From: an uncultured delta proteobacterium
Lineage (GTDB): Bacteria; Desulfobacterota; Desulfobulbia; Desulfobulbales; Desulfocapsaceae
NCBI GenBank assembly: GCA_903875445.1
Contig: CAIQWD010000064.1
Location: 62,001-126,000, forward strand
Reading direction: 5' to 3'
Length of the DNA: 64,000 nt
Both the position numbers and the translations under genes were made by a program. Below are positions 16,640 through 26,251 of this stretch, piece after piece. The notes beneath the pieces were generated by a model. That model made no database searches and had not been told where the DNA came from. It saw only the letters and a list, made by a program, of their open reading frames with translations. Positions within the stretch are counted from its first letter, which is position 1. Every line of letters begins with the position of its first letter.

Positions 16640-18700
16640 TCAGTTCTCGTCTACCTGGGTGCAAAAATATTCAATAGTCTTCTGGGCACAGGTGGTGCAA
16701 TAGCCGAGTTTATTCAGCATCGTTTCGATCATCCGATCGTAGAGTTTTTGGTTCTCCTCGTTAGTGCGGTTGGCCAGGGCTCCGATGAGGCTGCCGGAAC
16801 CGGCAATATCCGATTTCAAACGGACATCGGTGACCGCCTTGACCAGTTCCAGGTTGTCCATAAAATCATAGTCGGGACGCACTGAGATTTTCTGTCCGTA
16901 AATCTTGCGGATGGAAGTCCTGAAGGAATCCTTTTGCTCGCGGGTCTTCAGGCCAAGACAGTCTTCGACCGAGTTGATATACCGCTCATCGATCTTCAGG
17001 GCCTGCAGTTCTCCGGTCTGCGGGTTCTTATATTTCCACATCTTGTCCGCCCCGAGATTCTCGGCGTCGATGCCGATGATCATATTGACGTAGTTCAGCA
17101 CATCCTTTCTGATTGCCAAGGGTTCGTCCATATAGGCATTGAACATCTCGGTCATGATCCGCTCCCGGTACAGCCCTTTGGCGATTTTCATGTCATCGAG
17201 GAATTTCGCCCGGTCCTTGGCCTCCGAGACATAGTCGAGGATGACCCGCTCAAAGGCATGAAAGGCGTCATAGGCAAACATACATTTGCCTTCGTTGGTC
17301 TCCGAACTCTCCAGCATGAGCTGAATGGTGCGTCCCAAATTCCTCTGGCCGAGCCCCTTTTGTCCGAAGCGTTTGGTGATATCGTGTTCCTGACTGAGGG
17401 TGTCGATGACCTCCGACAGGGTCTTCAGACTCTTTTCTCCGGCCACCTCTCCGGCCGCAAGCTTCATCGTCTCGATGGGAGTGAGTTTTTCCGACCTGGG
17501 CAGGCGGGTGAGAACCGCCGCCACCGACGCGGCATGATTGAGGTTCGGGTCCTGATGCATGACATCGCCGGTAAGGGTGGTCTTTGATTCGTTGCCGATG
17601 GCGTAGGCGGTCAGCTCCTTCTGCAGTACATGGTTGGTGTTGTGCGAGACATAGCAGATACGGCAGCGGTCGACGATCGGTGCCTCCTCTTTCTCGGCGA
17701 GGAAACGGTTGAACTCCGAATTGTTGCTGGTGGCGACGATGAGGCTGTCGATCGGCCATTTATAACCGTCGATCTCGATACTGCGGTTTTGAATGATGCC
17801 GAGATAGACCTGCACCAGATCCTTCTTGTTTTTGTAGATCTCATCGCTGAAGTGGATGCCGCCGCCGGCTACTCTGGCAAGAGCCCCGCGCCGCAGGTCG
17901 AAGCGGTAGGGGTTGTTGGTATCGGTGATGTGCAACAAGCGCTGGATCGATTCCTCGCCCAGCAGATCGACGGCCGAGGAGGTGATCTTGTCCTTGGCCG
18001 GATATTTGCCGGTCACCGTTCCGAGACTCTCAACCAGGGGCACGGGGACGATATCGATGAATTCCAGCATATCGTCCATTTTGTCGCCGGTGAATTCTCG
18101 AATATTGTTCCAGATATAGGCGGTACAGGCGCCCAGGGGGCGATAATTGCTATACCACTTCTCCAGCATGCCTTTTTCTACACGGTAGCGTCTTGCTAAG
18201 AATTGTGCCGATTCGTCTCGTGTTTCCTGGAGATTCATGGCGAGAACCATCGGATCTTCATAGGTTTGCGATTCGATAGTGGTGATATTGCCGTAAGAAC
18301 CGAGCTTATCAAGATTTTTAAAGCGGAAGGTATATTTCCGGTTGGTCGGGATCGTTAAAAACTGGCGATACAGTTTGCAGAGATATTCGACGAGAAAGGT
18401 CTTGCCGTTTCCCGGTTCACCGACCAAGACAAAGGCCATTTCGGCGGACGACCCTCCCTCGGAAGCATCCTTGATAAAGGAGACAAAGGAGTTGATTTCA
18501 TCATACATGCCGACAATATGTTTTGGCCCCTTGCGGAATATCTTGAAGTCAAAGGTGCTTTTGCCATTGACCATTACTTTGTCGATCTCCCCCTCCAGCA
18601 CCATGCGGCTGACACTCTGAAAGGCGTTTTCGAAAACCCGCTCCCCCTTTTTTACTGAGGTAATATGGTAATGGAGTGAATTGTTCCTTTGCTCTGCCAT
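16640..18700 (-). CDS. prkA: PrkA/YeaG family serine protein kinase (AAA+)
   Basis: The 686-residue product has the PrkA AAA domain: Walker A G-E-P-G-N-G-K-T at 94-101, an aspartate/glutamate-rich Walker B region near F-S-D-E-I-Y-K-N-K and A-T-S-N-N-S-E sensor near 330. The C-terminal third matches the PrkA kinase-like region. Length and order are typical of the family. GGAGGGG lies 5 bp before the ATG. It heads a minus-strand operon continuing into yeaH, spoVR, the second P-loop gene and the glycosylase-like frame. In Enterobacteria the YeaG/YeaH pair responds to nutrient and stationary-phase stress; the same role here is inferred. Confidence 0.93.
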   Translation of the reverse strand: MAEQRNNSLHYHITSVKKGERVFENAFQSVSRMVLEGEIDKVMVNGKSTFDFKIFRKGPKHIVGMYDEINSFVSFIKDASEGGSSAEMAFVLVGEPGNGKTFLVEYLCKLYRQFLTIPTNRKYTFRFKNLDKLGSYGNITTIESQTYEDPMVLAMNLQETRDESAQFLARRYRVEKGMLEKWYSNYRPLGACTAYIWNNIREFTGDKMDDMLEFIDIVPVPLVESLGTVTGKYPAKDKITSSAVDLLGEESIQRLLHITDTNNPYRFDLRRGALARVAGGGIHFSDEIYKNKKDLVQVYLGIIQNRSIEIDGYKWPIDSLIVATSNNSEFNRFLAEKEEAPIVDRCRICYVSHNTNHVLQKELTAYAIGNESKTTLTGDVMHQDPNLNHAASVAAVLTRLPRSEKLTPIETMKLAAGEVAGEKSLKTLSEVIDTLSQEHDITKRFGQKGLGQRNLGRTIQLMLESSETNEGKCMFAYDAFHAFERVILDYVSEAKDRAKFLDDMKIAKGLYRERIMTEMFNAYMDEPLAIRKDVLNYVNMIIGIDAENLGADKMWKYKNPQTGELQALKIDERYINSVEDCLGLKTREQKDSFRTSIRKIYGQKISVRPDYDFMDNLELVKAVTDVRLKSDIAGSGSLIGALANRTNEENQKLYDRMIETMLNKLGYCTTCAQKTIEYFCTQVDEN

Positions 18701-19034
18701 CGTTCCCCTCCTTGACAGGTTAGTAAGGTTGCTGCGTTGTATTGTTACTTCATTATCGGCAATTGAAAAAAAATTTCAAGGAATTCTCGACAATAATTCG
18801 CCTACAAGGAAAAAGCTCGGGTATCGGGAGTAATGTAAGCCTTGTGCCATTATACAGAAATGTATTCAACATTTTTTACATATTTCAACTTTTTTATTGA
18901 CTCTTTTGTCGATGACGGCCAAACTAAGATGAGTGCAATCTGAGCTGGTCGCGATATTTTTTTATGCCTTTTACAACAGATATCTTTTGACATTCGGCGG
19001 CATGGCGCTGCAATCCGGAAAAAGGAATTGATTG
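18701..19034. promoter_or_regulatory. Divergent promoter region between prkA and iadA
   Basis: This AT-rich 334-bp gap holds no gene. On the minus strand at 18834-18849, about 135 bp before prkA, TGGCAC-N5-TTACA resembles a sigma-54 promoter but misses the G of the -12 element. That would suit a stress/nitrogen-controlled prkA operon and the sigma-54 activator at 1082, but the match is imperfect. No convincing sigma-70 boxes were fixed for iadA. Confidence 0.25.
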
Positions 19035-20207
19035 ATGAGAGTTCTACGTAATGCTGAAGTGTTTGCGCCACAAGCTCTGGGCAGATGCGATATCCTTCTT
19101 GGCGGGGAGAGTATTCTCGCCGTTGAGAAACATATCGAACCCGGTCGGCTCCCCGGAGTTGTCGAAGTCCTTGATGCAACAAATATGCTGGCGGTTCCTG
19201 GTTTTATCGACGGCCATCAGCATTTTACCGGTGGGGGCGGGGAGGGCGGATTTCATACCCGGACTCCCGAGATGCGGCTGTCGATGAATATTTTCGGCGG
19301 TGTCACCACGGCGGTAGGTTTGTTGGGGACCGATGCCTTGACGAGAACCGTGGAAAATTTGTATGCCAAGACTCAGGCCTTTAATGCCGAAGGAATGACT
19401 GCCTACATGCTGACCGGTTCCTACTGGCTACCCTCTCCGACCATCTGCGGCAGTGTTGCCCGTGATATTACCTATCTCGGGCCGGTGCTCGGGGTGAAGC
19501 TGGCCATGGCCGACCAGCGTGGCCCCCACTATGGAGCGCGGGAATTAGCGACACTGGCTGCCGAGGTACGGGTGGCATCGCTGGTAGCCGACAAACCGGG
19601 CATTATCACCGTGCATACGGGGGTGAATTCCGACGGTCTCGATCTCATTTTCGAGGTGGTGGAAAGGCACGCCATCCGTGCCGATAGGTTTCTGCCGACT
19701 CACATCAACCGGAAAAACTCCAAGGTTGCCGGGCAGGCCCTGGAGCTTGCCCGACGCGGGGCAACCATCGACGCCACCTGCCTGGTACGGCTCCCGGGCG
19801 ACAATGACCTGCATCTGTCGGCGGCGGATTTTGTCTGCGAGGCAGACGACAACGGCCTCTTTGATCAGGTCAGTTTCAGTTCCGATGCCGGTGGCTCATT
19901 GCCCAAGTGGAACGCCGACAGGAGCCGAATCATCGGCATGGGCATCGGTACCCCCGAGTCTCTGCTGTTTGAATTGCAGCGCTTGGTGCACGACAAAGGG
20001 ATGGGTCTGGAAAAGGCATTGCGGCCACTGACCACAACTCCGGCACGGATCTACGGACTTGAGAAGAAAAAAGGCCGGATTGCCGTGGAGTCCGATGCCG
20101 ATCTGTTGTTGCTCGATGCCGACAGCCTCACCCTTTGGGGAGTGATTGCCAAAGGGCGGATCATGATGAGAAACGGAATACTGGAGGGAAAGGGATATTT
20201 TGAATAG
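19035..20207 (+). CDS. iadA: Isoaspartyl dipeptidase (beta-aspartyl-peptidase)
   Basis: An amidohydrolase-superfamily protein of about 390 aa with P-G-F-I-D-G-H-Q-H-F-T-G-G-G-G-E-G near residue 60 (metal-binding His pair plus the IadA-specific G-G-G-x-E loop), a later T-H-I-N-R-K segment and F-S-S-D-A-G-G near 285. These match IadA, which hydrolyses isoaspartyl (beta-linked) dipeptides. An AAAGGAATTG precedes the ATG at 19035; a TTG directly upstream is less likely. It heads nine co-directional genes and overlaps the ABC ATPase start by 8 bp, so it should be co-expressed with the peptide importer. In E. coli the gsi operon instead begins with the isoaspartyl peptidase iaaA. Confidence 0.9.
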   Translation: MRVLRNAEVFAPQALGRCDILLGGESILAVEKHIEPGRLPGVVEVLDATNMLAVPGFIDGHQHFTGGGGEGGFHTRTPEMRLSMNIFGGVTTAVGLLGTDALTRTVENLYAKTQAFNAEGMTAYMLTGSYWLPSPTICGSVARDITYLGPVLGVKLAMADQRGPHYGARELATLAAEVRVASLVADKPGIITVHTGVNSDGLDLIFEVVERHAIRADRFLPTHINRKNSKVAGQALELARRGATIDATCLVRLPGDNDLHLSAADFVCEADDNGLFDQVSFSSDAGGSLPKWNADRSRIIGMGIGTPESLLFELQRLVHDKGMGLEKALRPLTTTPARIYGLEKKKGRIAVESDADLLLLDADSLTLWGVIAKGRIMMRNGILEGKGYFE

Positions 20208-22065
20208 CCTCACCCCGCCAGCCGCAGCGATGACTGAGGACACCATTCTCTCCGTTGAGAGCCTTTCCCTCAGTTTTCCGACCTATACCGGCTTTGTCAA
20301 GGTGCTGCACGATGTCTCTTTTACCGTCAAAAAGGGTGAGACACTGGCCATTGTCGGCGAATCCGGATCGGGGAAAACGGTCACTATGCGTCGGGTTGTG
20401 CATCTTCTGAAAAAAGTGCATACCGATGGAGGCCGGATCAGGCTGAAAAAGCGGGACGGCCACATCCAGGATATCACCACCCTCAGCAATAGTGAGGCCC
20501 GGCAGATCAGAGGGGTTGATATGTCGATGATCTTTCAGGAGCCGATGACCTCGCTCAATCCTCTGTTTACCATCGGCAACCAGCTTGCCGAAGCCCTGCT
20601 TACCCACCAGAAAGTGGCTGGAAATCAGGTTGCTGAAAAGGTCATCGCTCTGCTTGAGCTGGTGCGTATTCCCGATGCCCGGCAGAGGTTCCAGGAATAT
20701 CCGCATCAGATGTCGGGCGGCATGCGCCAGCGGGTGATGACCGCCATGGCCTTGGCCTGTAATCCGCAACTGCTGATTGCCGATGAACCGACCACCGCCC
20801 TTGATGTGACTATTCAGGCGCAGATCCTCGCCCTGATCCGCTCTCTGCAACAGGAGCTGGGCATGGCCGTGGTGTTCATCACCCACGACATGGGCGTGGT
20901 GGCGGAACTAGCCGACCGGGTTGTAGTTATGTACCGGGGCCGGGTGGTCGAGGAAAGCGATGTCTACTCGCTTTTTGCCAAACCGCGCCATCCTTATACC
21001 AGAGCCTTGTTGAGAGCCATACCGGTTCTTGGCAGCATGCGGGGAAGGAAAAATCCGGCCACCTTACCGGCGCTGGAAATGGAACAGGTGCTGAACAGTG
21101 CCGAAGACCTGCCGCTGCCGGCGGAAAAGGAAATTGATACAGCCTGTTATGGCGTCCCTCCCATTCTCTCAGTGAAGGGTTTAACGACTCGGTTTGTTTC
21201 GATCAAATCATTTTTTGGCAGGCCGACCCATCTGGTCCATGCGGTCGAGGATGTCAGTTTCAATCTGTATCCGGGGGAAACCCTGGGTATCGTCGGGGAA
21301 TCGGGCTGCGGTAAATCCACCACCGGTTATGCGGTCCTGGATCTGGTGCCGGCCACAGGCGAGGTGCTTTTTCAGGGAAAGAACATCAGGGCCTTGCCGG
21401 AGGCCGAGAGACAGGCCCTGCGCCGGAATATTCAATTTGTTTTTCAGGATCCTTTTGCCTCCCTCAATCCGCGTTTGACTATTGGCGACTCTATTGCCGA
21501 ACCTCTGGTAGTTCACGGTATCGGCGACACGAACAGCAGGAAACAGAGGGTGGGCGAATTACTTGCCCGAGTCGGTATTCCTCCAAGTCACGCCGGTCAT
21601 TATCCCCATGAATTCTCCGGCGGCCAGCGACAGCGGATTGCCATCGCCAGAGCCCTGGCTACTGCGCCCAAGGTGATTATCGCCGACGAGGCGGTATCGG
21701 CACTGGATGTCTCGATACGGGCGACAGTCCTCAACCTGATGATGGAGTTGCAGAAGGAACTGAACCTGTCGTATATTTTCATTTCCCACGATATGGCGGT
21801 GATTGAGCGGGTGAGCCACCGGGTAATGGTGATGTATCTCGGGCAGATTGTTGAGATGGGGGACCGTCGGCATATCTTTGAAAATCCCGGGCATCCCTAT
21901 ACGAAAAAGCTGTTGTCGGCGATCCCGGTAGCCGATCCGGTGAGAAGAACCACCTTCGGCATGCTCTCCGGAGAGATTCCCAGCCCGATCAGGGCGGTCG
22001 GCGATCCACCGGCCAAAGCACACCTCATTGAAGTTGAAGCAGGCCATTTTGTTGCGGAAATATGA
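20200..22065 (+). CDS. gsiA: Fused peptide/glutathione ABC importer ATPase (GsiA-like)
   Basis: This 621-residue protein contains two complete ABC ATPase domains. The first has Walker A G-E-S-G-S-G-K-T and signature M-S-G-G-M-R-Q-R; the second has G-E-S-G-C-G-K-S-T and F-S-G-G-Q-R-Q-R. The tandem DppD-DppF layout and length match GsiA (about 623 aa). Each half carries the oligopeptide-type C-terminal extension with R-H-P-Y-T or G-H-P-Y-T. The TTG at 20200 has a GGAGGGAAAGGG ahead of it and lies within the end of iadA; the ATG at 20230 fits family N-termini but lacks a ribosome site. It powers import with the downstream permeases. Confidence 0.9.
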   Translation: MNSLTPPAAAMTEDTILSVESLSLSFPTYTGFVKVLHDVSFTVKKGETLAIVGESGSGKTVTMRRVVHLLKKVHTDGGRIRLKKRDGHIQDITTLSNSEARQIRGVDMSMIFQEPMTSLNPLFTIGNQLAEALLTHQKVAGNQVAEKVIALLELVRIPDARQRFQEYPHQMSGGMRQRVMTAMALACNPQLLIADEPTTALDVTIQAQILALIRSLQQELGMAVVFITHDMGVVAELADRVVVMYRGRVVEESDVYSLFAKPRHPYTRALLRAIPVLGSMRGRKNPATLPALEMEQVLNSAEDLPLPAEKEIDTACYGVPPILSVKGLTTRFVSIKSFFGRPTHLVHAVEDVSFNLYPGETLGIVGESGCGKSTTGYAVLDLVPATGEVLFQGKNIRALPEAERQALRRNIQFVFQDPFASLNPRLTIGDSIAEPLVVHGIGDTNSRKQRVGELLARVGIPPSHAGHYPHEFSGGQRQRIAIARALATAPKVIIADEAVSALDVSIRATVLNLMMELQKELNLSYIFISHDMAVIERVSHRVMVMYLGQIVEMGDRRHIFENPGHPYTKKLLSAIPVADPVRRTTFGMLSGEIPSPIRAVGDPPAKAHLIEVEAGHFVAEI

Positions 22066-22128
22066 GTCCCTTAGAAACGGGTTCAGTGCAGGCTGAACCG
22101 AAAAGAAAATCAACGAGGAGGAATTGCA

Positions 22129-23661
22129 ATGAGACTGAGAAAACTGATACCGGCATGCATGGCGTTGGTATTGTCCATGACTGCCCCCGTTTATGCGGCG
22201 GGCACCAAGGACATCACCTATGCTGCTGAATCAACGGTGAAATCGCTTGATCCGCACGATACTTCCGATACCTATTCGGGAGCCATCGAAAAGGCGGTCT
22301 GCCAGGGCTTGATGGGTTTTGACAAAGACATGAAGATCATTCCGATGCTGGCGGAGAGCTACACCTTCAACGATACTGCTACCCAGTTCACCTTCAAGCT
22401 GCGCAAGGGGATCAGTTTCCATGACGGCACTCCCTTTAATGCCGAAGCGGTCAAGACCAATATCGAACGGATGATGACCGGCAAATACAAGCGCTCCAGT
22501 CTGATGAAGCCGGTAAAGGAAGTGGTAGTCGTTGATGAATCCACCATCCAGTTCAATTTGAAAGAACCTTTCGGCGCCTTCCTCAATACCATCGCCCATC
22601 CGGGTACGCTGATGATCAGCCCGAAGGCCATCGCCACCTATGGCGACGAAGTAAGCAAACATCCGGTCGGCACCGGCCCCTACATCTTCGAAGAATGGGT
22701 TCCCGGTAACTTCCTGAAAATCAAGAAGAACCCCAACTACTGGCGCGGCACGGTCAAGGTAGACACCATAACCTTCAAGCCGGTTCCGGAAAACGGTGCT
22801 CGTCTGGCCATGCTGCGGGCCGGTCAGGCTCATTATATCTTTCCGATGCCGGCAGAACTTCTGAAGGTGGCCGAGGCCGACAGCAAGATCGATGTCATCA
22901 CCATGCCGTCGATCATTGCCCGTTATCTAGTCTTCAACACCCGCTATGCACCTCTTGCCGATGCCCGAGTGCGTCAGGCAATCAACTATGCCACCGACAA
23001 ACAGGCGATCATCAATATCGCCATGGGCGGCGCAGCCACCGAGCTTGATTCGGTTATTCCGCCGAACCTCCAGTACTATAAAAAACAAAAACCATGGCCT
23101 TTCGATGTGGCTAAGGCTAAGGCCCTGATGAAAGAGGCCGGATACGAAAAGGGCTTTGAGGTGGTCTTCATGAGCCCGACCGTTTCCAATCGTTTGCGGG
23201 CAATGGAGATGGTGCAGCAGCAGTTGCAGCAGATCGGGATCACCGGCAAGATCGAATCGATGGATGTGGCCAGTTATTACAAGAAACTTGAAAGCCAGAA
23301 GGTTGACGATAAAGAAATCATCCCCTTCATCGGCTCCATGGGTTGGTCCGCCTCAACCGGGGATGCGGATTGGGGTACCAGGCCATTGATCGCCACCGAG
23401 GCATTTCCTCCGGCCAATGCCAACTACGGTTTCTTCTCGGATGCCAAGGTTGACGGCTTTATCGCAGCCGGCCTTGCCTCAGCCAACCCGGAAGTGCGAA
23501 AAAAAGCCTATGGAGATTTGCAGGATTATATCTGGGATAAAGCCCCCTGGGGATATCTCTACACCGATTCCTTGATCGCCGCCAAATCGAAAAAACTGAA
23601 GGGTATTTATCCCATGGCCGACGGCGCTTTCTCGGTGGAAGAAGCCGAACTCGCGGACTGA
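22129..23661 (+). CDS. gsiB: Periplasmic peptide/glutathione-binding protein (GsiB-like)
   Basis: A 510-residue family-5 solute-binding protein with a Sec signal peptide (positive start, hydrophobic core, cleavage near A-Y-A-A at 23-25). Segments such as H-P-G-T-L-M-I-S-P-K-A, P-V-G-T-G-P-Y, K-P-W-P-F-D and G-W-S-A-S-T-G-D-A-D-W resemble E. coli GsiB as I recall it, more than generic DppA or OppA. That supports glutathione or a similar gamma-glutamyl peptide as cargo, but specificity is inferred. A strong GAGGAGG ribosome site sits 8 bp upstream of the ATG, suiting its high stoichiometry. It delivers ligand to the GsiCD permease. Confidence 0.88.
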   Translation: MRLRKLIPACMALVLSMTAPVYAAGTKDITYAAESTVKSLDPHDTSDTYSGAIEKAVCQGLMGFDKDMKIIPMLAESYTFNDTATQFTFKLRKGISFHDGTPFNAEAVKTNIERMMTGKYKRSSLMKPVKEVVVVDESTIQFNLKEPFGAFLNTIAHPGTLMISPKAIATYGDEVSKHPVGTGPYIFEEWVPGNFLKIKKNPNYWRGTVKVDTITFKPVPENGARLAMLRAGQAHYIFPMPAELLKVAEADSKIDVITMPSIIARYLVFNTRYAPLADARVRQAINYATDKQAIINIAMGGAATELDSVIPPNLQYYKKQKPWPFDVAKAKALMKEAGYEKGFEVVFMSPTVSNRLRAMEMVQQQLQQIGITGKIESMDVASYYKKLESQKVDDKEIIPFIGSMGWSASTGDADWGTRPLIATEAFPPANANYGFFSDAKVDGFIAAGLASANPEVRKKAYGDLQDYIWDKAPWGYLYTDSLIAAKSKKLKGIYPMADGAFSVEEAELAD

Positions 23662-23672
23662 TCGACGAGATA

Positions 23673-24596
23673 ATGCTCAGTTATTTTCTCAGACGCTGTT
23701 TGAACATCATTCCGGTGCTTTTCGTGGTCTCCATCCTGGCCTTTGCCTTTGTGCATCTGCTGCCTGGGGACCCGGCCCGGATGATGGCCGGTAGCGATGC
23801 CGATCCGGCCACTATCGCCATGCTCCGCCACGAGTTGGGACTGGATCAGTCCTTGCCGGTCCAGTATCTCACCTACATGGGCAAACTGGTGAAAGGTGAT
23901 CTCGGTAAGAGCCTGCGGACGAAGACCCCGGTCTTCCAGGAGATCAAACAGCGTTATCTACCGACCATGTACCTGGCGGTCTGCGGCATGGTTTGGTCGG
24001 TGGTGATCGGCGTGCTCTTTGGCGCGATCGCCGCGATCTACAGCGGCCGGTGGCAGGATTATACCGCAATGCTGTTGGCCGTCTCCGGCATTTCCATGCC
24101 CCAGTTCTGGCTGGGGCTGCTGGCCATTCAACTCTTTGCCGTGTATCTGGGCTGGGTGCCGGTGGCGGGATTTTCGGGAAAATTTTCCGAACTCATCCTG
24201 CCGTCGTTTACCCTCGGCGCCACAGTTGCGGCAATCATGGCCCGCTTTACCTTGTCGGCTTTTCTCGATGTACTGGACGAGGAATACATCTCAACCGCCA
24301 GGGCCAAAGGTCTCAGTGAAAGCACTGTGCTGTGGAAACACGCCTTCCGCAACGCCCTGATTCCGGTGGTAACAATGATCGGTCTGCAATTCGGTTTTCT
24401 GCTGGGCGGCTCGGTGGTGGTGGAAACGGTCTTCGCCTGGCCTGGGCTTGGTCGTTATATGATTGAAGCGGTGGCGGTGCGGGATTATCCGGTTCTCCAG
24501 GCTCTACTTTTTTTGTATTCATTTCATTTCGTTTTCATCAATCTTCTCGTCGATATGGTGTATGCCGTGATAAATCCGGAAATACGCTATACTTAA
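23673..24596 (+). CDS. gsiC: Peptide ABC importer permease (GsiC/DppB-like)
   Basis: A 307-residue permease with about six TM segments, starting with the DppB-type L-R-R-C-L-N-I-I-P-V-L-F helix and the F-x-H-L-L-P-G-D-P-A periplasmic loop. The cytoplasmic EAA-like loop lies near Y-I-S-T-A-R-A-K-G-L-S near 205-215 and contacts the ATPase. Just 11 bp separate it from gsiB. It forms the channel with the next gene product. Confidence 0.9.
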   Translation: MLSYFLRRCLNIIPVLFVVSILAFAFVHLLPGDPARMMAGSDADPATIAMLRHELGLDQSLPVQYLTYMGKLVKGDLGKSLRTKTPVFQEIKQRYLPTMYLAVCGMVWSVVIGVLFGAIAAIYSGRWQDYTAMLLAVSGISMPQFWLGLLAIQLFAVYLGWVPVAGFSGKFSELILPSFTLGATVAAIMARFTLSAFLDVLDEEYISTARAKGLSESTVLWKHAFRNALIPVVTMIGLQFGFLLGGSVVVETVFAWPGLGRYMIEAVAVRDYPVLQALLFLYSFHFVFINLLVDMVYAVINPEIRYT

Positions 24597-24615
24597 CCCA
24601 GGCAAAGAAACGACA

Positions 24616-25464
24616 ATGGCCCGCGAAAAGACACCATTCACCCTTTTCTGCTACAAGTTCAGACAACGAAAAACTGCGCTGGTGGCCGGAATTTTTATTG
24701 TTCTGCTGGTGCTGACTGCTCTGTTTGCGCCGCTGATTGCCCCCTATGATCCTTTCCAAACCGATTACAGTCTGTCGATGCAGGTGCCGAGCCTGACACA
24801 TCCGGCTGGAACCGATATTTACGGGCGGGACATTCTCAGCCGGATTATATACGGATCGCGGATATCCCTCGCCGTGGGCCTGACTTCCGTGTTCGTCGGG
24901 GCTCTGGTCGGAGTTACCCTGGGACTTTTGAGCGGGTTTTTCGGTGGTTTTCTTGATGGTCTGATCATGCGAACTTCAGATGTTTTGTTCGCCTTTCCCG
25001 GTATTTTACTGGCAATTGCCATTGTTGCTATTCTCGGCCCCGGACTTGTCAATGTGGTGGTGGCGGTGTCGGTCTTTTCCATGCCGACCTTTGCGAGAAT
25101 TGTCCGAGGCAGCACCCTCACTCTCAAAGAAAGTTTGTATGTGCGGGCGGCCAGAAGTATCGGCGCTTCCAGGAAGCGCATCATGTTCGTGCATATCCTG
25201 CCCGGAACCCTCGGCGGTGTCATCGTCTATTTTACGATGCGGATAGGTACCTCTATCATCACCGCTTCAAGTCTCAGCTTTCTTGGTTTAGGAGCCCAGC
25301 CGCCAACCCCCGAATGGGGGGCGATGCTGGCCGAGAGTCGAGACTATATCGGTGTGGCCGATCATATGTCGATTTACCCGGGTATTGCTATCTTTTTAAC
25401 GGTCCTTTTCTTTAATCTCTTTGGTGACGGTTTGCGGGCGGCTCTCGATCCGAAGACCAAATGA
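24616..25464 (+). CDS. gsiD: Peptide ABC importer permease (GsiD/DppC-like)
   Basis: A 282-residue permease of the DppC type, with a basic N-terminus, a first TM segment at about 22-45, the H-P-A-G-T-D-I-Y-G-R-D loop near 60 and the EAA-like loop around Y-V-R-A-A-R-S-I-G-A-S near 170-180. About six TM segments in total. It follows gsiC by 19 bp and completes the importer. Confidence 0.9.
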   Translation: MAREKTPFTLFCYKFRQRKTALVAGIFIVLLVLTALFAPLIAPYDPFQTDYSLSMQVPSLTHPAGTDIYGRDILSRIIYGSRISLAVGLTSVFVGALVGVTLGLLSGFFGGFLDGLIMRTSDVLFAFPGILLAIAIVAILGPGLVNVVVAVSVFSMPTFARIVRGSTLTLKESLYVRAARSIGASRKRIMFVHILPGTLGGVIVYFTMRIGTSIITASSLSFLGLGAQPPTPEWGAMLAESRDYIGVADHMSIYPGIAIFLTVLFFNLFGDGLRAALDPKTK

Positions 25465-25531
25465 AGCTTCAAACCAGCCCCGAAGCACCTGAAACTGGTA
25501 TCCAAACTCCCAAGGCGGAAATAAATTACCT

Positions 25532-26251
25532 ATGAAACCCCTTATTGGTATTGCCACCAACGTCGATGAGAATAGGCTCGGCATGGCGATCAATTCTCTT
25601 CCCCTGACGTATTCCACCGCCATCGAAAAAGCCGGTGGTCTTCCCTTGGTTCTCCCGTTCAGCACCGACCAGGCCCTTTTGTCCCTCATGGTGGAGAAAG
25701 TGGACGGGCTTTTGTTTCCGGGTGGAATCGATCTTGATCCAGTTTGGTACAATGAGGAGCCTGCCGCCGGCCTTGAAGAGGTGAATCGGGATCTGGATAT
25801 CTTTCAATTAGCGCTTTTTCAAAATTGCCTAACACAAAAAAAACCGGTTCTCGGGATCTGTCGCGGCTGCCAAGTGATTAATACGGCTCTTGCCGGAAGT
25901 CTTTTTCAGGATATCGACAGGCAGTGGCAAAGCCCGCCCCTTCAGCATCGGGGCACTGATCATGACACCTTGCATTCCGTTACTATTACACCCGGTTCGC
26001 GGCTTTCTTTACTGTTCGGTTCAGAAATTCTCGTCAATTCACGGCATCATCAGGCAATAAAAATAACCGGCAGGGATCTGCGGGTGACGGCTGTCGCTCC
26101 GGATGGGGTCATTGAAGCAGCGGAGCACAACTATCTGCCGATTCATCTTGTGCAATGGCATCCGGAGCGGATGCTTGTTCAAAATGAGGTGATGTTGCCA
26201 CTGTTTCGAGAGTTTGTCGAACAATGCAGAAAAGGACAAATTCGATTATGA
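25532..26251 (+). CDS. PuuD-like class I glutamine-amidotransferase hydrolase
   Basis: A 239-residue peptidase C26 family protein. The catalytic Cys lies in G-I-C-R-G-C-Q-V-I-N near residue 110, with H-H-Q-A-I-K and the W-H-P-E dyad near 210. Relatives hydrolyse the gamma-glutamyl bond of gamma-glutamyl-GABA (PuuD) or other gamma-glutamyl amides. Placed directly after a GsiABCD-like importer, cleavage of a gamma-glutamyl peptide such as glutathione is the natural hypothesis, but PuuD substrate range is not visible in sequence. Its stop overlaps the next start as ATGA. The extra Cys two positions after the usual G-I-C-R-G is a small oddity. Confidence 0.85.
   Translation: MKPLIGIATNVDENRLGMAINSLPLTYSTAIEKAGGLPLVLPFSTDQALLSLMVEKVDGLLFPGGIDLDPVWYNEEPAAGLEEVNRDLDIFQLALFQNCLTQKKPVLGICRGCQVINTALAGSLFQDIDRQWQSPPLQHRGTDHDTLHSVTITPGSRLSLLFGSEILVNSRHHQAIKITGRDLRVTAVAPDGVIEAAEHNYLPIHLVQWHPERMLVQNEVMLPLFREFVEQCRKGQIRL

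Noticed and set aside
15615-16703. A 362-codon plus-strand frame opposite yeaH
   Set aside because: Antisense shadow driven by the GC-rich low-complexity linker of yeaH.
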